This document shows, piece by piece, positions 36,363 to 46,006 of a DNA stretch of 64,000 nucleotides (within the stretch, counting starts at the first letter, position 1; each line of letters opens with the position of its first letter). A program made the translations under genes and the position numbers. The notes under the pieces were generated by a model. It was not told the origin of the DNA. It saw only the letters and a program-made list of their open reading frames with translations, and searched no databases. The stretch comes from Synechococcus sp. WH 7803 (lineage in GTDB: Bacteria; Cyanobacteriota; Cyanobacteriia; PCC-6307; Cyanobiaceae): positions 1,147,918-1,211,917 of the forward strand of contig CT971583.1 in the NCBI GenBank assembly GCA_000063505.1. Reading direction: 5' to 3'.

Positions 36363-38787
36363 TCAGTGCCTGACGCACCTTCTCATGCACGGGCTGGATT
36401 TGGTCATCGGTGAGGGTGCTGTCTTTGCCGCGGTAGCGCAGACGGAACGCTTGACTGCAGCGGTCGGCTCCCAATTGGTCGGATTCAAAGTGGTCAATGA
36501 GTTCAACTGATTCCAGCAAGGGTTTACCGGCCTTGCGAATGGCCTGGAGCAAATCACCGGATGGGAGAGACTTTGAAACCACCATGGCTAAATCCCGCTC
36601 CGCTGCTGGCAGGGTTGAATAGGTCTTGAACTGCGGAATCCAGCGATTGTTTCTTGTGGCAGCATTGAGAAGCAGTGCTGTGTCGAAATCGAAGAGATAG
36701 GTCTCAGGAGGCAACTCAAAGTCATCGCAAAGTGATGGATGCAGCTGTCCGAAACATCCAAGGGGTTTCCCTTCCACGACAACTGTGGCGGCACGCCCTG
36801 GATGTAGACGCACGTCATCGCTGAGACGCCGATCCATGCTGTCGATACCCAAAGATGACAAGAGAGCCGTGAGGATTCCCCGTGCTTCGAAGTAACTCAG
36901 TGGCGCCGTCTTGCCGCTGGTACGCCAGCGGGAGAGGCGGCGCTCGCCACAGATCACGCCACCGAGGCGAGATTGCTGATGCACTCCGCTGGAATCGGGT
37001 GAAAAGACGTTGCCAATTTCAAACAACCAGCAACCAGGTTGAGAGGCTTGCAGATTGCGCTGGCAGATTTCGAGATGCTCTTGCCAAAGTGCCGTGCGCA
37101 AATGGCTTGTTTCGGCAAGCAGAGGATTGCTGATGGCAATCCGATTCGCATCCGAGTCGTCCGCACGGGTGAGGGACAGCGTTGTGACTTCCTGAAGACC
37201 GAATGCACACAGGCGCTGACGCAATCGACGTTCTGCTTGCTGCGCCGTGGACAACTGACCAGGCCGTAGTGGGTCAGGCAGATGGGACTCAAAGTGATCG
37301 AATCCAACAAGACGGGCCACTTCCTCGATGAGGTCAACTTCCCGCAGCAAATCGAGGCGACGGGACGGGGGCACGATGACTTCCCATCCGTCGTCCGTTG
37401 CCGTGAGCGAACAGCCGAGCGACTTCAGACATGCTTCGACGCGACCATCGTCGAGGTCTTGAGCCTCTGCATCAGGGGCTGTGGGAGCCAGTGGTCCCAA
37501 CAATTGGTGCAGAGCGTTGCGACGAAGCTCCACAACCGGTGCTGGACCAGGTTCGGCAGCGCATTGCCATGTCTGTCCGATTTCGGCCCCCAGCATCGTT
37601 TTCAGGAGTGAGAGCGCCCGTCCTGCAGCCAGCAGAGTGATTTCCCTGGGCAAACCCTTCTCGTAACGGCTGCTGGAATCCGTGCGCTGGCCAGTGGCAC
37701 GGCTACTGCTGCGTACGGACGTGGGCGTGAAGAGCGCTGATTCCAGCCAAATCCGCTGGGTTGTGTCGTTGACTGCAGTGTTTGCACTGCCCATCACGCC
37801 AGCAATGGCAACCGCTCGATCGCAGCACGTCACTACCTGAACTCTGGAATCAAGCACCAGGTCACGGCCATCCAAGCCACGGAAGGGTTCCTGGTCGTGC
37901 GCCTGACGCAGGCCGAAATCCGCTGCCTTGATGGGCTGCCCGCAGAGCGATTCGAGGGCGTCGGCGTCGAACGCATGCAGGGGTTGTCCCTGTTCCAACA
38001 TCACCAGATTGCCGATATCCACGACGGCATTCACAGGATTCACTCCAGCGCGTTGAAGACGCTGCTGCATCCATTGAGGTGAGCGCTTGGCGCCGTCGAG
38101 CTGCATGACCTCGGTGACGGCGTAGATCCCACCTCTCTGCATGGCCTCGGCGGATCCGGCGCTGGGAGTTAAGGCCTCGCAAGAGGTTGGTGCTGGTGTA
38201 TCTGGGAGAGAGAGATCAGATCCGGTCAGGGCTGCCACTTCACGGGCGATGCCTGTCATCGACAGTCCATCAGGGCGATTGGCCGTAATCGCGAGTTCGA
38301 GAACGGTGTCGTCGAGTCCCAACACCGGTGCGATTGACACACCAGGTGCCGGTACTTCAAACACCAGATCCTCAAGAATGGCAATGCCGTCGACAGCACT
38401 GGTTTGCCCCAGCTCTGCGAGGGAACAGATCATGCCCTGACTGCTCACTCCTCGCAGTTCCCCGGCTTTGATGGTGAGTTTCACCGCAGGAAGCACAGCA
38501 CCCACCATGGCCACAGGTACATGGATGCCTGCTCGCACATTGGGTGCACCGCAAACGATCTGAAGCGGAGCCTCAGCCCCCACATCCACCGAGCACACAC
38601 TCAACTTGTCGGCATTGGGATGCTTGGTCTTCTCAAGAACATGGCCCACCACAACCCCCTGGGCCAGAAGGCTGAGATCCTCGAGTTCCTCAACCTCAAA
38701 GCCCGCCATCGACAGCCGATCCCCCAGCTGATCGGCAGGTTCATTCACTTGAACCAGATCCTTCAGCCAGGAGAGGGAAACCCGCAT
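36331..38787 (-). CDS. pheT: Phenylalanyl-tRNA synthetase beta subunit
   Basis: Large subunit of the alpha2-beta2 PheRS. The 818-residue protein has the N-terminal tRNA-binding (EMAP-like) domain (about 40-150, VVGHVLEKTKHPNADKL), the B3/B4 editing domain (about 210-370), the B5 domain (about 405-490), the catalytic-like core, and the C-terminal FDX-ACB domain (about 720-818, with DLAMVVSKSLPSGDL). It starts at an ATG at 38787 (MRVSLSWLKDLV), the normal family start. pheS is not in the window. Tail overlaps rlmD by 32 bases. Confidence 0.97.
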   Translation of the reverse strand: MRVSLSWLKDLVQVNEPADQLGDRLSMAGFEVEELEDLSLLAQGVVVGHVLEKTKHPNADKLSVCSVDVGAEAPLQIVCGAPNVRAGIHVPVAMVGAVLPAVKLTIKAGELRGVSSQGMICSLAELGQTSAVDGIAILEDLVFEVPAPGVSIAPVLGLDDTVLELAITANRPDGLSMTGIAREVAALTGSDLSLPDTPAPTSCEALTPSAGSAEAMQRGGIYAVTEVMQLDGAKRSPQWMQQRLQRAGVNPVNAVVDIGNLVMLEQGQPLHAFDADALESLCGQPIKAADFGLRQAHDQEPFRGLDGRDLVLDSRVQVVTCCDRAVAIAGVMGSANTAVNDTTQRIWLESALFTPTSVRSSSRATGQRTDSSSRYEKGLPREITLLAAGRALSLLKTMLGAEIGQTWQCAAEPGPAPVVELRRNALHQLLGPLAPTAPDAEAQDLDDGRVEACLKSLGCSLTATDDGWEVIVPPSRRLDLLREVDLIEEVARLVGFDHFESHLPDPLRPGQLSTAQQAERRLRQRLCAFGLQEVTTLSLTRADDSDANRIAISNPLLAETSHLRTALWQEHLEICQRNLQASQPGCWLFEIGNVFSPDSSGVHQQSRLGGVICGERRLSRWRTSGKTAPLSYFEARGILTALLSSLGIDSMDRRLSDDVRLHPGRAATVVVEGKPLGCFGQLHPSLCDDFELPPETYLFDFDTALLLNAATRNNRWIPQFKTYSTLPAAERDLAMVVSKSLPSGDLLQAIRKAGKPLLESVELIDHFESDQLGADRCSQAFRLRYRGKDSTLTDDQIQPVHEKVRQALIKQFEVELRS

Positions 38788-38914
38788 GGGGAAACATGAC
38801 GTCGGTGGGGGATCCTACGGACTCTTTCGTGCTGGGAGAGTGATTAAGAAGAGGAAGGCTGCCCTGTAGAGTTGTTGTTTCTCATTCGCTTCGCAAGCGC
38901 GGCGTAACGTCCTT

Positions 38915-39109
38915 ATGGCCAAGAACAAGGGCGTCCGGATCGTTGTCACTCTTGAGTGCACCGAATGCCGGTCCAGCACCGAAAAACGTTCCCAGGGTGT
39001 GTCTCGATACACCACTGAAAAAAACCGTCGGAACACCACCGAGCGGTTGGAGCTGAAGAAGTTCTGTCCCCACGACAACAAAATGACGATTCACAAAGAG
39101 ATCAAGTGA
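38915..39109 (+). CDS. rpmG: 50S ribosomal protein L33
   Basis: 64 residues, [21 protein letters not shown] at the start, then TTEKNRRNT and [20 protein letters not shown]. The C-x2-C pair and the later Cys/His are the zinc-ribbon residues of the C+ form of L33. A short hairpin (GCTTcgcAAGC) lies just upstream near 38890-38900. Followed 50 bases later by rpsR, as in many bacteria. Confidence 0.97.
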   Translation: MAKNKGVRIVVTLECTECRSSTEKRSQGVSRYTTEKNRRNTTERLELKKFCPHDNKMTIHKEIK

Positions 39110-39159
39110 TCTGCTGAATCCGAACTTTCTGTCCAAACGTCTTCTTCAACACCACCGCA

Positions 39160-39381
39160 ATGTCCAGCTCCTTTTTCAAGAAGCGCCTTTCACCGATTAA
39201 GCCCGGCGATCCCATCGATTACAAAGATGTGGATCTGCTCAAGAAGTTCATCACTGAACGCGGCAAGATTCTGCCCCGTCGTCTCACAGGTCTGACGGCG
39301 AAGCAACAGCGTGACCTCACCAACGCCGTCAAGCGTGCTCGCATCGTGGCCCTCCTGCCCTTCGTGAATCCCGAGGGCTGA
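39160..39381 (+). CDS. rpsR: 30S ribosomal protein S18
   Basis: 73 residues with the S18 core: [26 protein letters not shown] and [23 protein letters not shown]. Binds S6 and 16S rRNA in the platform. Its stop is followed by three bases and then the likely non-AUG start of the RNase gene, in the same frame. Confidence 0.97.
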
Positions 39382-39384
39382 TTT

Positions 39385-41442
39385 CTGGCGATCGCTGATT
39401 TCCAACCTGGTGACCTTGTCGGGGTCAGCGACCTCAAAGCTCCTCAACTTGCCGTCGTCCTTTCAGTTCAGGGCAGCAAACGGCGTTTGAGCGTGGGTTT
39501 CAAGGCCAAGGAGCAAGTCCTCCCGGCCCGGCAGCTCACCCTGATAGCCCCCAGCTCACCGTCCACCGCTGTGGCCGGCAAACTGGGGGTTTTTCCATGG
39601 GATTTCAACGAACAAGCCCTGACCAGAGCGCGTCTCATGCATCGCGATTGGGGCCAAGCCTGGGTCTTGCTCGGTGAATCAGGTGAGACAGTTGCGCTGT
39701 CTGATTTTGCAGATCTTGTTTATGGGTCTCAAGATCCCCTGCACTGTGCGTCCGCTTGGTTGAATCTCGAGTCAGGGCATGATCTTTTCCGCCTCAAGCA
39801 AGGCTTGGTCAGTGCGCGGCTGCTGGATGAGATCCGCTCCCGACGGCTCGAGAGGCGACGAGAGCAACTCGGGCAGGCCCGATTTCAACGTTGGCTGGAT
39901 TACCTCGGCGCCAAAAAAGGTGTGGAACGGCAGGTGCTGGATCCACTCCATCTCGAATGGATTGAGCAACTGATTGGTTTCTGCGCTGGAAGCAACAGCT
40001 TCGACGACCTCACGGCTGGGCTTCGACAGTCGCTGACACAGTTGCGCTTCGATCAAAACCGTGGGGATGTTCGCGAGCGTCTCGTGACCCTGGGTCATCT
40101 CGATCCTCATCAGCTTTCATCCATCGCCGGAACGCCGTGGTCTTACGGATTCAGCGCGGAGCTCACAGCTGAAGCGGAACGCTTGATGCGTTGCAGCATG
40201 CAGGCTCAGCCTGGTGATTCCGAGCGTCGCGATCTCACCCACCTTGCCTGCGTCACGATCGATGACGCCGAAACAAAAGATATCGATGATGCCCTAGGGC
40301 TTGAACGACTGGCCAATGACCATCTCCGAATCTGGATTCACATTGCCGATCCCAGTCGGTTGATCACAGCAGGCTCTCCCCTCGATCTCGAGGCGCGCCG
40401 CAGGGGAAGCAGCTTGTATCTCTCCAGGGGACTCTTGCCCATGTTCCCTTCAAAGCTCTCAAGCGAAGTGTTCAGCCTGAAGGCAGGCCAGCGCAATCCA
40501 GCCTGGAGCACCTGGGTGGATCTTGATGCCTCCGGTGACGTCACAGCCAGTGGACTCTGCCGAAGCTGGGTCACCCCGCGCTATCGGCTCACCTACGACG
40601 ATGCCGACGAATTGATTGATTTCGCGCCACCGGAAGAGGCCGATCTCTCGGATCTTCATGACTTGCTGACCACCAGACGTCAGTGGCGCGTGCAACGGGG
40701 AGCGTTGTTGATGGATTTGCCGGAAGGTCGCATTCGCTGTCGGGATGGTCAACCAACCATCGAGATCACCGAACCAAGTCCATCTCGGGACATGGTGGCC
40801 GAAGCCATGATCCTTTGCGGCAGCGTTGCGGCATCCCAGGGCATCGAGCACGACCTGCCTCTTCCCTTTCGAAGTCAGCTTCCTGCTGAACTTCCATCAG
40901 CGGCTCAACTGGAGGGCCTTGGTGATGGTGCCGTGCGTTTTGCAGCCATCAAGCGCTGTCTCAGTCGCGGGTTGATGGGCACCACTCCCGCAGCCCATTT
41001 CAGCCTTGGTCTTTCCGCGTATGCACAGGCCACATCCCCGATCAGGCGCTACAGCGATCTGGTGGTGCAGCGTCAGTTCGCAGCCCTGCTCTACCCACAT
41101 GCAAATGAAGAGCCTCTGAACACCGAGTCATTGCAAACCCTTCTCCAGCAGATCGACACAGCCGTTCGTGAAGGCATTGCCGTCACCCGGGAAGATCAGC
41201 GCCACTGGCAGCAGGTTTGGTTCGAGCAACACGCCAACGCGCGTTGGCCGGTTGATTTTCTGCGCTGGCTGCGCCCTCAGGATCGCCTGGGGTTGGTGCG
41301 CCTCGAAGAGTTGGCCCTTGATCTTGCTGCTACCTGTCCAGCTGGCAGCGAACCCGGTGATGCCCTGGTGCTTGAGGTGGCAGGTGTTGACTCCATCCGC
41401 GACCAGTTGCATCTCGTCGCCAACGTCTCTAGCGGTCGTTGA
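39385..41442 (+). CDS. rnb: Exoribonuclease of the RNase II/R family, apparent CTG start
   Basis: A 3'-5' exoribonuclease for mRNA decay. The RNB domain carries CVTIDDAETKDIDDAL with the catalytic Asp cluster (near residue 285), HIADPSRLI, and the ATSPIRRYSDLVVQR block near 555; an S1-like segment closes the protein. Family-like N-terminal sequence (FQPGDLVGV, then LAVVLSV) runs right back to the rpsR stop, yet there is no in-frame ATG, GTG or TTG before the TTG at 39487. CTG at 39385, seven bases after GAGGG, fits best; ATC at 39391 is another. Starting at TTG would remove 34 residues of the conserved N-terminal domain. The coordinates given assume CTG. Confidence 0.85.
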   Translation: MAIADFQPGDLVGVSDLKAPQLAVVLSVQGSKRRLSVGFKAKEQVLPARQLTLIAPSSPSTAVAGKLGVFPWDFNEQALTRARLMHRDWGQAWVLLGESGETVALSDFADLVYGSQDPLHCASAWLNLESGHDLFRLKQGLVSARLLDEIRSRRLERRREQLGQARFQRWLDYLGAKKGVERQVLDPLHLEWIEQLIGFCAGSNSFDDLTAGLRQSLTQLRFDQNRGDVRERLVTLGHLDPHQLSSIAGTPWSYGFSAELTAEAERLMRCSMQAQPGDSERRDLTHLACVTIDDAETKDIDDALGLERLANDHLRIWIHIADPSRLITAGSPLDLEARRRGSSLYLSRGLLPMFPSKLSSEVFSLKAGQRNPAWSTWVDLDASGDVTASGLCRSWVTPRYRLTYDDADELIDFAPPEEADLSDLHDLLTTRRQWRVQRGALLMDLPEGRIRCRDGQPTIEITEPSPSRDMVAEAMILCGSVAASQGIEHDLPLPFRSQLPAELPSAAQLEGLGDGAVRFAAIKRCLSRGLMGTTPAAHFSLGLSAYAQATSPIRRYSDLVVQRQFAALLYPHANEEPLNTESLQTLLQQIDTAVREGIAVTREDQRHWQQVWFEQHANARWPVDFLRWLRPQDRLGLVRLEELALDLAATCPAGSEPGDALVLEVAGVDSIRDQLHLVANVSSGR

Positions 41443-41450
41443 CCATTGCG

Positions 41451-41813
41451 TCAGGCCAGCAACGCTCGCAGCCGGCGAGCCAACGCTTCGAGCGAACCAC
41501 CATCATTGGGGGCTGTGCACCGCTCACCTGTCTCCCCGTTCATCCACACAGGGTGCTGTCCGTGCCAAAGGATCGGTCGTGTGGGTTGATCGGCCCATGA
41601 AAGGGTCAGATTGAGATCGGATCCGCTCTGGTAGAGCTCCAGCTCGAGATCATTGCGTTCGAGACGAATCCCGTCAGCATCACGGCACTCGATCCTGCAG
41701 CAGTAATCCTCAGGGGTTGCATCCTCAGCGGAAACAACCGCATGAAGCCAAGGCTTGCAACACAGATCAGCTGCTGCTGCGATCAGGATTTCCAGGGGCG
41801 CACAGGACGCCAT
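41451..41813 (-). CDS. Small conserved protein, unknown function
   Basis: 120 residues, mixed alpha/beta with several Cys (EILIAAAADLCCKPWLHAVV, DYCCRIECRDADGIRLER). Strand-rich core (LELELYQSGSDLNLTLSW) and C-terminal helix. No named family recognised; picocyanobacterial-type hypothetical. One base after the CIA30 gene on the same strand, so probably co-transcribed with it and with the sugar-phosphate genes upstream. Convergent with the RNase gene. Confidence 0.6.
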   Translation of the reverse strand: MASCAPLEILIAAAADLCCKPWLHAVVSAEDATPEDYCCRIECRDADGIRLERNDLELELYQSGSDLNLTLSWADQPTRPILWHGQHPVWMNGETGERCTAPNDGGSLEALARRLRALLA

Positions 41814-41814
41814 C

Positions 41815-42387
41815 TCAGAAGGCTTCGATGGAACGGATCAACAACGCAATCGATCCTGATCGGAAGCCGGGGTTGGCTTCGCCATCGTCGCCGAATCGGG
41901 AATGCAGCAGTTGAAGCCGCGTGATGCAGGTGGGATCAAAGCGGAGTGGCAACTTGATGGGGCTGGCCCTCACAACGGGCTTGAGCTGATCAAAAGGAAT
42001 GTCAACCACGGTGGTGCCTTGCGATTGAGTCGGCACGGTGGACACCCATCGCAACCCGCCAGGGATGAGCTCTGTTAATCCGAGCACGCCATCGCGGCAC
42101 GCCACTGCAAACTTGAAACTCCGTCCCTGCCCATCCAGGGACAGACGTAGCCCTCGGAACGCAGACAGATCCAAGGGCGGTTTGTAAACCGGAGAGCGGC
42201 AGCTGACAAAGCCGCCACCCTCGCTCACGACGTTGCCTTCCAGTCGAAGGCCCTCATCGGTGACGCGGCAGCCAGCCCTGCTCGACCCGCCCATGATCGT
42301 GTCATTAAGGCTGGCCCATCCATTGAAGGAGGCGCCGGAAGCAAGCACACGGATCTGGGGAGCGGGCTGGGATGGTGGCGTCGTCAA
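41815..42387 (-). CDS. CIA30 family (NADH:ubiquinone oxidoreductase assembly-type) protein
   Basis: 190 residues of a jelly-roll carbohydrate-binding-like fold: NGWASLNDTIMGGSSRAGCRV at the N-terminus and the FVSCRSPVYKPPLDLSAFRGLRLSLDGQG centre are typical of the CIA30 family, named for complex I assembly in fungi; cyanobacterial and plant members are linked to other assembly roles. What it does here is unknown. Start overlaps the pgl stop (ATGA), so it is translated with pgl. Confidence 0.85.
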   Translation of the reverse strand: MTTPPSQPAPQIRVLASGASFNGWASLNDTIMGGSSRAGCRVTDEGLRLEGNVVSEGGGFVSCRSPVYKPPLDLSAFRGLRLSLDGQGRSFKFAVACRDGVLGLTELIPGGLRWVSTVPTQSQGTTVVDIPFDQLKPVVRASPIKLPLRFDPTCITRLQLLHSRFGDDGEANPGFRSGSIALLIRSIEAF

Positions 42388-43100
42388 AGACCTTGGGAAG
42401 CAGCCTGATCAGCAAGCACAAGAATTTCCGTGCTCGGAGTCACCAGTTTGGCAGGGGTTCGTTCAGACGATTCTGAAGGGTCAATCAGGCGCGACAGTGC
42501 CTGATGCTTGCCTTCTCCACTCACAAGGAACAACACTTTCCTCGCGGCACTCAGAACCGGTGCTGTGAGTGTGATCCTGTCGAGTCCCTTGCCTCGACCG
42601 ACCGTGCTCCATTGATCCTGCACCTTCGGAGCATCCGTTCCTGGGAACAGCGATGCGGTGTGACCGTCATCACCCAGACCGAGCAACATGAGATCAAACA
42701 CCGGCGGATTTCCCTCACAGACCTTGGTCAGCAGGGAGGCGAAAGCCTCCGCACTGGCTTCTGCAGTGGGCAACTCCACGGTGGGAACGGGATGAAAGCA
42801 GGCGTGGGAGCCTGGTTGTCCTGCTTTAAGAAGCGTGTTGCGTAGCATCCGGGCATTGCTGGATTCATCATCAGCTGCAACCCAGCGTTCATCGCCAAGC
42901 ACGACATCCACACGGTCCCAGGGAAGATGCTCTTGAGCGAGACGCTCGTAGGCACGGGCGGGTGTGCTTCCTCCTGAGAGGGCAATCTGGGCGCGATCGC
43001 GCTGATCAAGAGCCAAATCGATGGCAGCACCGATGTGCTCAGCGGCGAGGCGGGCCAGATCCTGAGGATCTGAGGCCCGCTCGATGCGATAGGAGGTCAT
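42384..43100 (-). CDS. pgl: 6-phosphogluconolactonase
   Basis: Hydrolyses 6-phosphogluconolactone in the oxidative pentose phosphate pathway. 238 residues of the DevB/Pgl type: IALSGGSTPARAYERLA near 40, VDVVLGDERWVAADDE near 65, and MLLGLGDDGHTASLFPGTDA near 145. The ATG at 43100 follows AGGAGG-free context but lies only ten bases after the gnd stop, so pgl and gnd form one unit, giving two consecutive pathway enzymes. Confidence 0.95.
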   Translation of the reverse strand: MTSYRIERASDPQDLARLAAEHIGAAIDLALDQRDRAQIALSGGSTPARAYERLAQEHLPWDRVDVVLGDERWVAADDESSNARMLRNTLLKAGQPGSHACFHPVPTVELPTAEASAEAFASLLTKVCEGNPPVFDLMLLGLGDDGHTASLFPGTDAPKVQDQWSTVGRGKGLDRITLTAPVLSAARKVLFLVSGEGKHQALSRLIDPSESSERTPAKLVTPSTEILVLADQAASQGL

Positions 43101-43110
43101 CGTTCTGAGC

Positions 43111-44529
43111 TCAGTTCAACCATTCAGTGTGGAAGATTCCGTCCTTATCGACACGCTCATAGGTGTGTGAACCAAAGCAGTCGCGCATGGCTTGCACCAG
43201 GTTCTGAGGCAATCGCGCCGTGCGATAGCTGTTGATGTAGTCAAGCGTGCTGCTCAAGCAGGGGACAGGAATTCCAGCTTCGGCAGCTCCGGCGACCACC
43301 TTGGCCAGACCTGGAAGCCTGCGGTTCACCTGCTCCGCAAACCAAGGATCGATCAACAGGTTGGCCAGCTGAGGATCAGCATTGAATGCATCCTGAATGC
43401 GTTTCAGAAGCCGAGCACGGATGATGCAGCCACCCTTCCAGATCTGAGCGATCGAGGGCATGTTCAGGTTGTAATTGTGCTCAGCTGAAGCAATGCGCAA
43501 CAGCTCCATTCCCTGGGCGTAGCTCGCCATACAAGCCAAAACCATGGCATCCATCAGTGGAGCCATTCCATCGGCTGGGGTCCCCATATCAAACGACTTG
43601 ATCGCCGGGCCCTTGAGGATTGGCTCCGCCTTGATCCGCTGCTCCTTCATCGAACTCATCACTCGTCCGTTCAAGGAGGCATAGATCGTGGGGACAGAGG
43701 CCCCCATCTGCAGGGCACTCACAACGGTCCAGAGCCCTGTTCCCTTCTGCCCGGCCTTGTCTTGAATTTTTTCCACCAAATCGGCGCCATCGTCGGGATC
43801 CTTGGTGCGCAGGCACACTTCTGTGATTTCAACGAGGTAGGAGGACAGCTCTTCGGTGCTGTTCCAATGGGCGAAGACGTCGGCCATCTGGGTGCCGTTC
43901 ATGCCACCCACGCGCTTCATGAGGTCGTAGCCCTCGGCAAGGATCTGCTCAATCCCGTATTCAATGCCGTTGTGGACGGTTTTCACGAAGTGGCCAGATC
44001 CCCCTGGACCGATGTAGGTCACGCAGGGGCCGTCCTCCACTTGGGCAGCCATTTTGCGAACCAGGCTCTCAATGGCGTCGTAGGACGCCTTGGTCCCGCC
44101 TGGCATCATGCTTGGCCCCTCGAGAGCACCTTTGGCGCCACCGGAGACGCCCATGCCGATAAAGCCGAAACTTTTGCTCTCCAGCTCAGCGACTCGGCGT
44201 TCGGTGTCGTGATACTCGGAATTTCCACCATCGATCAGCAAATCTCCCTCTTCCAGAAAAGGAGAGATCTGCTGAATCACCGCATCAACCGGTCCCCCAG
44301 CCTTCACCATCATCAGGATGCGGCGGGGGCGCTCCAGCTTGCTGACGAAGTCTTGAAGGTCGGTGGCACCCTGAATGTTTTTACCGGCTCCCCGTCCAGA
44401 CAAGAACTCCTCTGTCTTGGCGTAGGTGCGGTTGTAGACGACGCTTGAAAAACCGTTGCTCTCTGCGTTGAGGACAAGGTTTTCCCCCATCACACCGAGC
44501 CCGATCAGACCGAAGTGGGCCTTAGACAT
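43111..44529 (-). CDS. gnd: 6-phosphogluconate dehydrogenase (decarboxylating)
   Basis: Converts 6-phosphogluconate to ribulose 5-phosphate with NADPH. 472 residues from the ATG at 44529 (MSKAHFGLIGLGVMGENLVLN, NADP-binding), a GTG two codons upstream being possible. Further landmarks are the GGAKGALEGPSMMPGG region near 130, the catalytic Lys in GSGHFVKTVHNGIEYG near 183, and a C-terminal NRRLPGLAKVV tail. Ribulose 5-phosphate links to rpe in this window. Confidence 0.97.
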   Translation of the reverse strand: MSKAHFGLIGLGVMGENLVLNAESNGFSSVVYNRTYAKTEEFLSGRGAGKNIQGATDLQDFVSKLERPRRILMMVKAGGPVDAVIQQISPFLEEGDLLIDGGNSEYHDTERRVAELESKSFGFIGMGVSGGAKGALEGPSMMPGGTKASYDAIESLVRKMAAQVEDGPCVTYIGPGGSGHFVKTVHNGIEYGIEQILAEGYDLMKRVGGMNGTQMADVFAHWNSTEELSSYLVEITEVCLRTKDPDDGADLVEKIQDKAGQKGTGLWTVVSALQMGASVPTIYASLNGRVMSSMKEQRIKAEPILKGPAIKSFDMGTPADGMAPLMDAMVLACMASYAQGMELLRIASAEHNYNLNMPSIAQIWKGGCIIRARLLKRIQDAFNADPQLANLLIDPWFAEQVNRRLPGLAKVVAGAAEAGIPVPCLSSTLDYINSYRTARLPQNLVQAMRDCFGSHTYERVDKDGIFHTEWLN

Positions 44530-44616
44530 GGTCACACAAACGACACTCTGGCGTCAGTGTGACCACGTAATCAAGGTTCGGCTGCAACCTGGATAACCTC
44601 TGTGAGGATTAGGGGA

Positions 44617-45912
44617 TCAGATCACCGTTCCGTCGGGGATCGAGGCGTTTTTCACCACAACAACAATTCCGTTACGGATGTAGAAGCCGTGCTCGGGACG
44701 GTCGGCTTCTTCAACGTGGTCCTTGTTGACGATGGTGACGTTGCTGCCGATGCGGGCGTTCTTATCGAGGATTGCTCGCTTCACAGTGGTTCCTTTGCCC
44801 ACACCCAGAGGGATTCCCCCACGCTCCCTCAAGACGGCTCGTTCGCTCGATGACTCGAAGAAGTCCGAACCCATCAGCAGCGAATCTTGAAGAACCACCT
44901 CGTCTTCAACACGGCTTCTCACCCCAAGCACTGAATGATGGATGCTGCAGGACTTGAGGATCGAGCCCTCACCGATGATTGAGTCGGTGATCTGAGAATC
45001 CACAAGCTTGCTGGGAGGCAAGTAACGAGGACGGGTGTAGATCGGAAACTCAGCGTCGTAAAAACTGAACGGCGGAGTTGGCTGCTGGGTCAACGCCAGG
45101 TTGGCTTCGTAAAACGCACCGATGGTGCCGATGTCTTCCCAGTAATCATCAAAGACATAGCTCTTGAGACGATCGCCACGCTGAAGCGCTTCAGGGATCA
45201 CCTCTTTGCCGAAATCCTTGTGGGTTGGATTCTGGTGAAGGAGATCAAACAGGGTGTCACGACTGAACACATAGATCCCCATGGAGGCCAAGTAAGGGCG
45301 CTCTTTGGCTGACTCAGCACTGAGCCCGAACCGAGACGTGTCGACCGCCATCTCCAAGAGGGAATCACCCTTGGGCTTTTCCCTGAATTCCAGGATGCGG
45401 CCATCCTCGTCGGTGCGCATTAAACCGAATGCCTCAGCCTGCTTGGCGTCAACGGGGAGAGCCGCAACAGTCAAGTCTGCGCCAGTGCTGCGGTGGTGAT
45501 TGATGAACAGGCTGTAGTCCATTCGGTACAGCTGATCACCCGAAAGGATCAGATACTCATCAACGTCCCACTCTTGGAAAAGCCATTGGTATTTGCGAAC
45601 AGCATCCGCTGTCCCCTCGAACCAGGATGGACTTTCCGGGGTCTGTTGGGCAGCCAGGACCTCAACGAAACCCTGACCAAAACCCGCTGAAAGGTTATAG
45701 GTCTGGCTGAGGTGCCTGTTGAGTGAGGCGCTGTTGAACTGCGTCAACACATACATCTTGTTGATGTTGGAGTTGATGCAGTTACTGATCGGTATATCAA
45801 TCAGTCGGTACTTACCAGCGAGTGGCACTGCGGGCTTGGCCCGCATCTTGGTGAGAGGGTAAAGGCGCGTTCCAGCGCCTCCCCCGAGAATGATGGCCAG
45901 AACGCGCTTCAT
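44617..45912 (-). CDS. glgC: Glucose-1-phosphate adenylyltransferase
   Basis: Makes ADP-glucose, the committed step of glycogen synthesis, regulated in cyanobacteria by 3-phosphoglycerate and phosphate. The 431-residue protein has the substrate signature [22 protein letters not shown] at the N-terminus, [11 protein letters not shown], the catalytic-centre [11 protein letters not shown] near 120 and C-terminal left-handed beta-helix repeats ([20 protein letters not shown]). Between gnd and hemA on the same strand, with gaps of about 87 and 94 bases, so it may also have its own promoter. Confidence 0.97.
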   Translation of the reverse strand: MKRVLAIILGGGAGTRLYPLTKMRAKPAVPLAGKYRLIDIPISNCINSNINKMYVLTQFNSASLNRHLSQTYNLSAGFGQGFVEVLAAQQTPESPSWFEGTADAVRKYQWLFQEWDVDEYLILSGDQLYRMDYSLFINHHRSTGADLTVAALPVDAKQAEAFGLMRTDEDGRILEFREKPKGDSLLEMAVDTSRFGLSAESAKERPYLASMGIYVFSRDTLFDLLHQNPTHKDFGKEVIPEALQRGDRLKSYVFDDYWEDIGTIGAFYEANLALTQQPTPPFSFYDAEFPIYTRPRYLPPSKLVDSQITDSIIGEGSILKSCSIHHSVLGVRSRVEDEVVLQDSLLMGSDFFESSSERAVLRERGGIPLGVGKGTTVKRAILDKNARIGSNVTIVNKDHVEEADRPEHGFYIRNGIVVVVKNASIPDGTVI

Positions 45913-46006
45913 GCCGCCCCCGCAGATCGGCGTTGCGGAGCAAACTTACCGGACTTTTCCCGATCTCAACCGGGGAATGGGCAAGATCCAGCAAGAATGG
46001 TGCGAA

